Shown here one piece after another: positions 42,901 through 54,900 of a stretch of 64,000 nucleotides of DNA. The DNA is from Nautilus pompilius (Eukaryota > Mollusca > Cephalopoda > Nautilida > Nautilidae). The number at the start of each line of letters is the position of its first letter. Within the stretch, counting starts at the first letter, position 1. Made by a program: the position numbers and the translations under genes. Below the pieces are notes generated by a model. That model made no database searches, had not been told where the DNA came from, and worked only from the letters and a program-made list of their open reading frames with translations. Location: contig JACATO010000923.1 of the NCBI GenBank assembly GCA_018389105.1, positions 620,001-684,000 on the forward strand. Direction: 5' to 3'.

Positions 42901-45900
42901 CTTAAAACTTTTGACAAGTCATCTTTTAAAGGTTAAAGAAAATCCACATCTTGGTAATTTCTGTTGACTATTGTCTTGTATTTAAAAGTAATGGTACCTT
43001 ATTGGCAGATTGTTGCCTGTTTTGTGGTTGGTTGTAAATGCAACCAATCAATGAAATTTTAAAATTTTATTTATTTTTAAATAAATGTACTGAGCTATGT
43101 AATCTAAAAACAACTTGTAATATGTTTAATAATAATGCAATTATTTTGTTTCATTTTTTCTTTAAAGTCTCTCTTTGATAGTTAATGTTGTTGTCATACA
43201 AAAGTGAACCCATGTAAGGAAAAAAATACTTGTTAAATTTTTGTTTTTATATACCTATAAATCTTGCCATTTTTTTTTCTTTTCTAATGGTTAGTGTTCC
43301 TGCTAATGGTAGTAAATCATTAGAAATAATCAGTTCAATGTTTATTTCTTTACAGGTGCACCCCAGAGAATGTGGGCATTGCAGAAATTGAGAAAGATCA
43401 TGGCAGCAAACTATGGTGCCAACCTGAATATAAACAGTTTACTATCAAGTCCAAGTGCAGAGAGTCCAGACCAAGAAACCTCAAGGACACCTACAATAGT
43501 AAATAACTGTTCTTTTGGTAGTAATATTGAGCAAGATTTGTCTTGACAACCCCAGACATTTGAATTTTATGCCAGAACAGCCCAATATCAACAATGCATT
43601 ATTTTGTAAATATCTGGAAGCTACATTGTGATTGGTAACAATCTACAACAATGGACATTAGAAAGTTTATGAAAAACAAAGTGAAATAATTTTGTTAAAT
43701 CATAATTTGGGAAACAGTTTTATGAAAATTCATGTTTTGTGTATTAAATCACAAGAAATTCCTATATGGTTGAACTTGGTTAAAACCAACAACTATATTA
43801 GAATTAAATTTGATGGAAAGCTGACTCTTGGTTATTTATTTTATTTATCATTGCAGACAAGTTGAAGTTGAAAACAGTAATGCAGCAAAGAGTTTGCTTC
43901 ATTTTTACATTATATGTTAAGATGCCTATCAGACCAGTATGTGACTGAACATGATGGAAGTTTTTAAAATGAATTAAATAAAAATTACAGAAATAAAAAA
44001 GACAGGTTCTTTTGCTTGCACTTATTGAATTTATAGCAGTCTGGATTGCAGGAAAATGCACCATTTAAAATTCATGTTTCAAAATTTTCTAGGCAGGCAT
44101 GCTCCCATAGCTCTCTCAACAAAAAAGGCAAGGTGCCCATCCTTGGATCTGTCTTTGGTCATTACAACAAACATTTTTGGCTAAAAGGATGTTTAAAAAA
44201 AGCAACAAAGTAAAAACAATAATTGGAGCTTTCACAATAACTATAGTTAATCAGAAATGAGGGAGGGTCATAATATAAAGAGAAAATCTTGAATTTTTTT
44301 TTTGTTGTAGAAAATAAATATATTAGGTTAGTTACTGCATTTACACAAACAGTGACCCAATTTACAATTAATATTCCACCTCTTGTATTATACTAACTGA
44401 AACCTTCACATTTTCATATTTGAAATTTTATGTACCAAATAATTACTATTACTTGTAGTTTTTCTTTTGTTTACTTGTTGTCATTGTTTATTATTTTCAG
44501 TCTCTGAGTGGTACTGCACTCGCCTCTCTTGTAAAGGGTCTACCTGAAGCTTTGCAGCGACAATATGAGTATGAAGATCCAATTGTCCGAAGTGGCAAAC
44601 ATCTTATGCACAGCCCTTTCTTTAAGGTGAATTGTAATTTTTTTTTTTTACTTAAAAAATTTTAAAATGCATTAAAATAAAATATTAGGTATTAATTCTG
44701 AAGAAAAATTATAGGCTATGCATAAAGCTGAATCAAAATATAATAAGTGTTTATTTTCTAAAAAGCTTTTGTATGTATATAAAATTGCAAATAATCTTAG
44801 TGAAAGTGTTCAAGCAGCTACTGTGTACCAAAAAAAAGTTATGTTAACAATCCTTTGTTTTGTCAGTTTAATGAGTTCAGCTGCTTAGACTGACAACTGA
44901 CTTTTAGCACCTATCTTTCAGACTGTGGAGATTGTTTTTTCATGAAAGCCAAGGTCCTTATCAATAATTTTGTCAGTGCAATGTACATATATGCAACCAG
45001 ATAACATTTCATAAATTTTTATCATTTTCTTTCAAAACCTGCTTATAGATTTTTTTCTTTTTCCTTGCAGGTGCTTGTTGCTCTGGCATGTGACCTTGGT
45101 CTTGACACGCTGGGCTGTTGTACAGAAGCTCATAAGTGGGCGTGGTTCCGCCGCTATTGCATGGCAGCCAGAGTTGCTGGTGCTGTTGTCAGAAGAACAC
45201 CATTGCCAACAGCGTTTTGCGAAGAAGTGTTCAAGAAGGTGCAGGATATTTCAGCAGAGGGTGAGGACAACACTCGAGAACATGAAAACCATGACGTGTT
45301 TAAACCAGAACATGATGAACAGCTACTGCTCTGGTTGAACAGGTAGGTTAAATAGCTCAAGCAAATTCTGAACTACAATGCTTACTATTCTCTTCAAATG
45401 AATGAAGAAAAACTTTTTCCCCTGCGTTTTCTGCACAGATGAAAAGATTATGATTCATAAAATTATGGAAACAAAGTTTCACTTAGTAAACCTTTTGCTT
45501 TTAATAATAGTCACTTAATTGTTGTTACAGGAGACCAGATGACTGGACATTATCATGGGGTGGAAGTGGACAGATATGGGGCTGGGGTCACAACCATAGA
45601 GGTCAGCTAGGTGGTGTTGAAGGAGCAAAAGTAAAGTTGCCCATCAGCTGTGAGGCTCTGGCAACACTGAGACCTGTTCAGTTGATTGGTGGAGAGCAGA
45701 CACTGTTTGCTGTAACTGCTGATGGAAAGGCAAGTGGCTTTTTCTTTTTTCTTTTCTTAATTTTTATGGAAAATCAAAAGCTTTTTAGTTGTTGGTGTTT
45801 GTTTTTGTTTTTTTATTTTTCAGATTAATGAATAAATTTTTTTTTACTTTTGTCAACTCATTGTACTTTTTTGTAATCATTGTGAATTTATTCTCTAATA

Positions 45901-48900
45901 AGACCAAAAATACTAGAGCAAGAATCAATTGTAAGCTGTTTTTCAAGTAAATGCCACAATCTTAACCTAATTATATTGGATGATTTTGACTTATTAACTA
46001 TTAGATATATTTCAGTAATCTTATTGTTTGGTGGACTTATCCATCATGAATGCATCTTACATTGTGTAAGTAGCAACAAATGTCTGGATCTATAATGTAT
46101 GCATACAAATTTTGTGAATGCATGTGGCAGCAGCCATTTGTATATCTGAAGTAGTGACAACACAAACTATGTAGATTATGAAATTTAGGTATGAACCACA
46201 AGAGGAAGGTGCAGCTGTTAGAAATTAGTCTATGTGAAGGAATATAGGAAGACACCAAGAAGGTAGCATCAAGAAAACTGAAATAACTGTTGATGTGCTA
46301 GTAAATGTAATACTATCTAGTTGGGAAATTTGTATATATTAGGTTGTTACAAATGTTTTGTTGGTTTTTTTACCATAACAATGAGACTTCATACCATTGC
46401 TGAACCTGAAGTTTATTAATCAAAGTAAGCTCCATTACAATCAATACACTTCTGCCAATAAGTTACAAGCAAATTTATAACCATTTTGGAAAAATCTGGA
46501 TTTCTGGAATCAATAAACTGTTGGAAGGCAGTTTCAATTGCTGCTTGGTTGGAGAAGAATTTCATATGGAGGAAGCTGTTGAGGTGTTTGAAATGGTGGT
46601 AGTCTCTGGGAGAAAGAACTGGTGAATGGGTTGGGTGAGAGAGAACTTTGTACCCCAACGTGTTCAGTTTTTTAAGAGTCACTTATGCAATGTAAGGACA
46701 AGCATTGTCGTAGAACTGGATTGGGCCTCTTTGATTCACTAATGCTGGTTGTCATTGGGAGAATATCTAATGAACAACATTTAATTCACCACAGTACTTT
46801 TCAGCTGTGATGGTTTTGCCGGGTTGCAAAAAGTTATAGTGGATGACACCAGTTGCAGGCCACCAGACAGTGACCAAGACCTTTGGGTTGAGGCGTTTTT
46901 GGAATGTGGTTAGGCGCCTTGTCTCTGTCGAACCATTGTGCAGATCATTTTTGTTTCTTGTGACAAGCAAAGAGCAGATCTCCTATCGACAATTTTGTTG
47001 TTGTTCATTCAACTCGTGAAGCACCCTCTTGTGAAGCCTTTTTACCTTGCCGATTGTATCAAGATGCTGGAAGTAGTTGCAATGCTTATGTCAAGCTCCT
47101 CAGTAATTTTTCTTGGATCGTTCAGATAGTCATTGTCACAGCTGGAAAGACGTCCGCTACATTCCTTATCTTTGAGGCTCCCATTTGCTGTGTCCTCACC
47201 ACATGCTTGCTTAATTTTACAAGTTGCCTTGCTCGCTTTGTGGCCTGGTTTGAACTCATGGAGCAAAATGGCACGAAAAACTTTTCTATCCGTACTTCAC
47301 TCAGAACCCTGAACAAATATCCATTTTATTATTTCTAAAAAGGTAAGTTTTGCATAATGTATGCCAAAGCACATGCTACAAAATGATATATAACTTATCT
47401 ATATAATCTATATACACCTTCACAAGCATGGAAAAATGAACCCCAAATTAACATAATATAAAAACTGACCAAACCTTTGTAACGACCTAATATACATATA
47501 TGTATATTTTGTGTATTTCCAAAACACTTCATTAGCAGTCTTTACAATAACCACCATTCATTTGGTTGAACCACATTGTCTGTGGTGACTTTATGCTTGA
47601 TTGGACTCCACAGGTGTATGCTACTGGCTATGGTGCTGGAGGCAGGCTTGGTATTGGAGGAACTGATTCTGTCTCAACTCCCACATTACTGGAGTCCATA
47701 CAGCATGTGTTCATCAAGAAGGTTGCTGTGAATTCTGGGGGGAAGCACTGCTTGGCTTTGTCTGCCGAAGGTGAAGTATTTTCCTGGGGTGAAGGAGAAG
47801 ATGGTAAACTAGGACATGGTAATAGAAGGTATGTTCAAGGTTAACCCTTTGAATAAAAGTCTGTATCCATTTAAAATAGGCAAAAAATGAGCAAGTTAAA
47901 TTTTAAAGAGAACAGTGATAAAATAATTAATTAAAATTAACATTGAAATTGTTTTTCAAGTTTAATGTTTGTGCTGAATCTTCCCCATTAAAATAAATTA
48001 CAAATACTATTACCATTTTAATAAAAAAAACAATATGTCAGCTTATGTTTAGCTGATTAAGCTGCTAAAATGTCTCCTTTTTCACTTGAACTCATTAGGG
48101 TTGATAGTCACTGGGCTCAAAATAAATAGTAATACCTCATGGTAAGCTGATATGCTATTAAGCTCTTGGCTTTGGCTTTTTAAAAAAAATTCTATAAAGT
48201 AAGAAAAATTTGCTAATTTGAATGACCTGGGTGCATCTGCCATTTTTGTCTATGCTTACTAAGCCAATGATGAGCAGCATATTAGAGCACTCAGAGCCAA
48301 TCAGCACTTAGCTGTTTCAGCTTAGACTCAAATATGCCTCTGTTGTTTCCGCTCAAAAGGGTTGGCAATTACTGCAACATTGGTGTCTTCAGCACTTCAT
48401 GAATGTTACTGCAGTGTATTATGTGCTTGCATATACTTGGTTTATTCTTTAATCAATTGTCTGTGTACCAGTAGCCAAATTAAGCCCTCATATATCACTC
48501 ATAGGTAAAAAATAACACTGTTAGGAATGTATTTCCATATCAAGTATGTTATAATGATCACCACCACCCCCTTCCCCTGTTGAAAGCTGATTTGCTGAAA
48601 GCTCTCCTCCAGGAATGCACCCTAAGTTTTCAGTGAAATATTGCTGTATATATATATTTTTTTTTTTTTTCAAATCTTCAAGGTTGGACACAAATCCAAT
48701 ATTTACATTATTTCTGGACTTGCAATATTGCATTATTTAGACATTGCATTACATGCAGACTTGTTCTTTAGTATCTTAAACCATTTTTCTCACAACTTTA
48801 CTCTTCATCAGACTAGTTTGTTCCTTGTTACATTCATCTTGTCTTTTATCTAAATCTAGCCCTTGTGACAGGCCTCGTGTGATTGAATCGTTGCGGGGTA

Positions 48901-51900
48901 AAGAAGTTATTGACATTGCAGCAGGTGGTGCTCATAGTGCCTGCATCACGACCACTGGAGAGTTGTATACATGGGGGAAGGGACGTTATGGACGGCTTGG
49001 TCATGGAGATAGTGAGGATCAACCAAAGCCAAAGATGGTAAGTAGTTGAAGACATTTTTGGGTTTTTGTTTTTTACAGTTAGTATTGAAGTATTCTTTAT
49101 ATCCTATACATGTGTGTGTGTATTTATTTTGTACCATTTGTTAAAGAGACTCATTCCAGGATAATCTCCCTTGGTGGAATCTTTTTTTGTAAAGAACAGA
49201 GTTTGGGAATGTTGCTGGGGTTTATTTTAGAGACCAGCCTTAAACTGGACTAAAAATTACCCATACAGTTATGAACTTCTTTGCTCAGCTATGTGTTTTT
49301 AATATATGAAAAACCTTGAAAGAAGAGAATATATAATTATGTGGGGGATAATGATAGTTTCTTTTACTGTTGCTTGTCCAAGTTGCCATGCCACCTGCCT
49401 TGTTAAGTCGAGAATAGACTGGTGCATATCATGAGAACTTTGTCAAACAGTGTTCTTAAGCAAGAAGACAAGTGCAATGCTTCAGTTTAGTTCATTACTT
49501 TTCTCCTCAGTTGGAAGCACTGAAGGATTACCATGTGACTGATGTAGCCTGTGGAAGTGGAGATGCTCAAACACTGTGCATCACAGATGATGACAGTGTG
49601 TGGTCTTGGGGAGATGGAGATTATGGGAAATTAGGTAAACTTGTTTGGTGATGTTAAGTTAAAAAAAAGTTAATAACTAGAATACACAAACCATTTGAAA
49701 TACAGCTGATACACTACGTAATTGAAATTGTATTTCTAACAAATTATTTTAAAAATGCAGCTGCATTAAAAAATTTTTTAAATGAGAAAACTGCTAAATC
49801 GTTGTATCCTTGTTTTAACAAAAAGTCAATGAGGATTGCCAGTTAAGTTATAGTAAAGAGATAAGAGGGTTGTACTAACCCCTAATTAATTACAAGAAAA
49901 CCACTATTCAGACAAACCTATGATTTTGTTCATGCAATGTGTAAACATATGGGGAATATCATAACAAACTAAAACAAAAAAAAAAAAAAGAGTTACTTTT
50001 CCCAACAATTTTTGTTTTTTGGTAAGTTACTTTTCTCACCAGTGTTTCCAGTTAGCAAACTCCATTGTAAAAATGTATTCATCACAAATTTTGACTCTTA
50101 CATCAATGTGGCCTACGCCTAACTGATGCAAAAACTAACTCAACATACATGTTGTGCAATCACACATGAATATTTTTAGGACCTACACCCTCTTTTGTTG
50201 GAAACTCTTTGTTTCAACAAATTTTTAATGGTTGTCTACTTTACTTATGGCTACAGTGCTGCTATGGTAACTGCTAATAATGTTAATGTTAACTATTTGT
50301 GTGAATAAAATTCTGGATTTGTCTGGACTTTCAGTAAGTTTCTTGTATTTACCAACTTTAAGCTTGCTTTACATTATCATTCAATTTTGTTGCCTTTTTT
50401 GTGTATGTATCAAATTTTAACAAATTTTGCCAAACAAGCTGCTTGAATTCTTAATCAGTATAGGTAACATCATTCATAGCAAGAGAGATTCTTTTTTGGT
50501 TGGTGATTTAAATACTCAAGATAAAATATAGCAGCTACATAGAGAAAACCAAACTTAGATCATATAATACTGCTATCTACTAAACTTGAAAGCCTTTTTA
50601 TGTGAGTTGTTTTAGCAGCAGCATTTTTAATAACAGGTCGAGGTGGAAGTGATGGTTGCAAAATTCCCATCAAAGTTGAATCATTGCAAGACCTGGGTGT
50701 GTTGAAGGTGGAGTGTGGCTCTCAGTTCTCAGTGGCATTAACAAGATCTGGTGCTGTCTATACATGGTAGGCTTTTGTTCAAGAATCAGTATGAAAAAGT
50801 AGTACTTAAGGGATTTTGTTTTGCTACTGACCTACAGGAACCATACATTCATTAATGTTATATGTGAAAATAAAAGTGCTCATTAAATTAAATTAAATTG
50901 GAGTTTTTAACTATCTCATGAAAGTAAAATGACAACTTAATTTGGACATTTTTATTTATGGCAGAATATTTTAGCATCCTAAAAGAAGAAAAAATGATTT
51001 GTTTAAACATTTCTCTGATTTATTTTCTAAAAATCTCATTTGCATTGATGCATGTTAGATGCCTATTATTTGATCTTCCAGGGGCAAGGGAGATTATCAT
51101 CGCCTTGGACATGGAACAGATGACCATGTTCGAAAGCCTCGCAGAGTTTCTGCTTTGCAAGGAAAGAAGATTATTGATGTTGCCTGTGGGTCTCTTCATT
51201 GTGTGGCTTGTTCTGACAACGGTGAGACATGATACCAGTGTTTTTAGTCCATAAAACAATAGGTTGTCTGATGCTGTTTTATTTTAACAGGAAATAGACA
51301 TCAAATCTAATAGTACTCATAATTTTCAATCTTTTATTGGCAGTTCCTTGAGACGTGCTTTGCTGTTAATGAAAGATCTTCTGAATGCTAATCCTGAAGA
51401 AGATTGCTGAAATACAAATATAGTAAAACAGGAAGTGGCAATTATAAGTAGGGGACCACACAGGAATAGTGATAAGCTGTAAACTTGAATTATACTAAAA
51501 TGTTTATGCTGTTGATTTCAACTGAAAAAATAAAACGTAGATGTGAAACAGTAAAGTAGTAATTTATGAATGTGTCTGAAAAATAGAGATTCTTAGAACT
51601 TGTGTTACATTTCATTTTATTTAAAATGCTCCAATTAGTTTATTCAGGGATATAGCTTGAAACAGCTGCAAAACCACAGGCCTTGTTGCCAAATAGAAGA
51701 TAGTTATTAACTTTAAAACTGAGACTGTGTTTTTAGATAGAATTTTTGTCAGACTGGGTAGTTAATTTTAGTATGTTTTAGCTTTCTAAAATTATCCTTT
51801 TATTTCTTCTATAGCACAGCCATGGTCAAAAGCTTTGTGTCATTCTAGAATTAAAGCATTCTCTTAGCTTGACATTGTGCCCAAGGCTGCTTCTGACATA

Positions 51901-54900
51901 CATTATTAAATGAGCATCCTTAGCATGATCTGTGGCCTCATCTATCTGAATGACAAATGATTTGTTTCTTATCTTTTCAGTTAGTTGCTCATTTAAATCC
52001 TTTGCAATTCAGCAGGAAACTGTCATTAGACAAAGGGATATTTAAAAGCTGTTTGGCACTAGACTCTTCCAACATAGTTGTAACCATATCAATAGCTGCT
52101 GGAAGAATTAATTTTCTCCAATTGTGAGGTTTTTCCCACTGGGCAATTCTGCAACTTGATAAAAAGCTAAAAGTGCTTTTAAAGGGACAGTTATATATTT
52201 AACTAGACTCACATTTTTGTTGCTTCATTTAGTCTCCTCTTCGAATAAAAAAATCTCTAGGTTTGTTAGTTAAGTCTGCACGACTTGTTTCCAGGTGTTT
52301 TAGTTTGCTTGGCTTCATACTCTCAGCAGACAGCATTTTATGACAAATAACACACTGAGGCCATTCTTTGCCAGTAACAAAAACACTTGTGAAACCAAAA
52401 GATATGAAACTTTCATCATATTTCAAAATACTGAACTTTACTAACACATACACTTCTACAGACATAGTACTACATGCCACACTGGTGGAGCCGCTGGAGG
52501 CACATGCATTTCTGAGAGAAGTCGAACCCAACTATCAGAGTTCAGTGTCAATTGATCAACAATATCTGATAATAGTTTGTCACATGATCAATAGGTGTCA
52601 GTTGTTATACTCTGCAGAAATTAATTTTTATCCATTTTAATTGCATTAAAAACCCCAATCCACAACATGCATTAGGCCTATATCAAAGCAAATCACAAAA
52701 CTTTATCAACATTTTTGACATAACGACAGATTTTAACAGACAAATTTATGTCTGATGACTGGGACGAAAGTGAAATCAGGAAATTCCCCGACGTTTTGCC
52801 AGTGACGTTTGATAGTGAACTTAATTTTAAAAAAGTGAAAGAAATAAACTGAAAGTAAGATATTCATATTTATAGAAAAGGTGGTAAAGATATTTTATTA
52901 TTAAACAACACAAGTTTCCACCACACATGTTTGGAAGCTGGAAGTTATGCCCTTGTTTTCTATTCACCAGTTTATTGGATATTGCTGAGAGGCCAGATCA
53001 ATATACTCTACAAATTTATCGAAGAAGTTTTCAGGATGTGGCTTGGATCTCTTCGACCAGATATGAATTTATTAAGACACCTTGAGTTCCATGCATGCTG
53101 TGCACCACCCTTGACTTTAGAATTTTCCACTGTCTCCAGCTTCCAAACATATGCGATAAAAACTTGTGTTGTCTGATAATCATCATTGTTTGTTTAATAT
53201 TATAATGTTTACCAACTTTTCCAAACATATGTTTGTTTAATAATTATTGTTTTTGTTGTCAGATTTTCTTTGAAATATAAATATATTTATTTATTTATGA
53301 GTTTTTTTTTTCAATTCAGTAGCCCAAGAAATATGAATGCATTACAGTTCATTTCAAAATAATATTCTAAACATAAATAATAATGTAAGGAATACAACAT
53401 TGTTGGTGGTTATAGTAGAGCCTCTACTAAGAAAAAGAAGCAGGCGGAAGGCCGATTCATCAGCTCAAAAGTCGGAGCTTGACTATCATGCCTCAGACAG
53501 TATTTTTTTTTAAATTTTGCGACCCCACTCTAAGATGCTATCGACCCCCCCCCCTGGGGGTTGCTACCACAGTCTGAGAACCGCTGCTATAATGCAATTC
53601 CAAAATTATTATAATATGATGAAAACAAATATTCTGTGGAAGCATATGAGAAAAACCACAATAAAAAAAAAAAAAGCTTAGAAAGATGTACACAAACAAC
53701 AGTAATAACAAACTTGAAGTAATGTTACATTAAAAGAAGGATAAGTAAAAAATGGGACTTTTAAATCTAGTACAGTTTGCTAACCTTTTTGCTTGCTCTG
53801 CTGAAAACTCATTTAACTGCAATTTATGATATTTGGAGTCCAATTCATTTCACAGGGGAAGTTTATACATGGGGAGACAATGATGAAGGTCAGCTGGGAG
53901 ATGGTACAACAAATGCTATACAAAGGCCCAGACTGGTTGGTGCACTTCAAGGTAGATGATATCTCAAATATTCACTTCATTTTGAAAAAAAAGGGGGGGG
54001 CATCTAGCATATTTGGCCAAAAGCTGGAGAATTGATTTCATCTTTCATTTATTTTATAGAATTGTCAATGAAGAGAAAACAAATGTAAATTAGTCACCAG
54101 ACTTTAATGAAAACTGATCATTTGTTTTTTTTTTTTTAAAGTTTTTAATTTAAATGATTTTTTAAAAAAAAAACTATAGTATTATATACAGTTGACCCCC
54201 ATGTAATTGCGGTTCAGCATTCGCGGCCCTGGTTATTCACGGAATTTTCCTTAGAACCTAACTAATAATTGTGCATGGAAACCCCCACATATTTGCGGAA
54301 TCGCAAATATCTTCCACGATTTTTTTATGGCTTTTTTCATGGCAATATATATTTTTTCACGCTTTTTAACGCTAAATTATTAATAACACTATAATTTACT
54401 AATTTTGTAATATAAATACTAACGTAAATTCAGCAAAATATCAACATAAAATAAACGCTATTGGCTGGAGGTTTGAAAGTAGCCAATCCGAGAGCGGTAT
54501 TCATTTCTCCTTGCTGCTGATTGGCTGCTGCCCATGAGGCGCTGTCTCAGGTAGATGCAGCCCAGCAGCCCCGCATCATCCCAGTTTACCTCGTGTAGCT
54601 ATCTCGAGTGTTTCGCTGAGTGTTGTATTTTTTATTAAATTATTATTATATATTTACTTATATTTTTTTATATATTTTATGTTATATTTTGACGTTTATA
54701 GGCATTTTTATGGACCACGTCCAATATTTGTGGTTTTTCGCTCTTCGCAGGTGCTCTAGGAATGTAACCCCCTGCGAATACTGGGGGACAACTGTATATA
54801 AAAACAAACTATAGTGACATGCATTTAAACATCAAATGCAGTGTCCAGATATTTTGGCTAAAGATATAAAGCAGAACTAAGCATTTAAAAGTTTCTTTCT

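Noticed and set aside
43499..43546. Read-through of exon 25 to a stop codon
   Set aside because: ATA|GTAAAT is an adequate donor, and the following exon continues the conserved protein in phase 0. Read-through would truncate HERC2.
48060..48480. Possible MITE in intron 29
   Set aside because: The base composition differs from its surroundings, but I could not find matching inverted ends or a second copy in the window.
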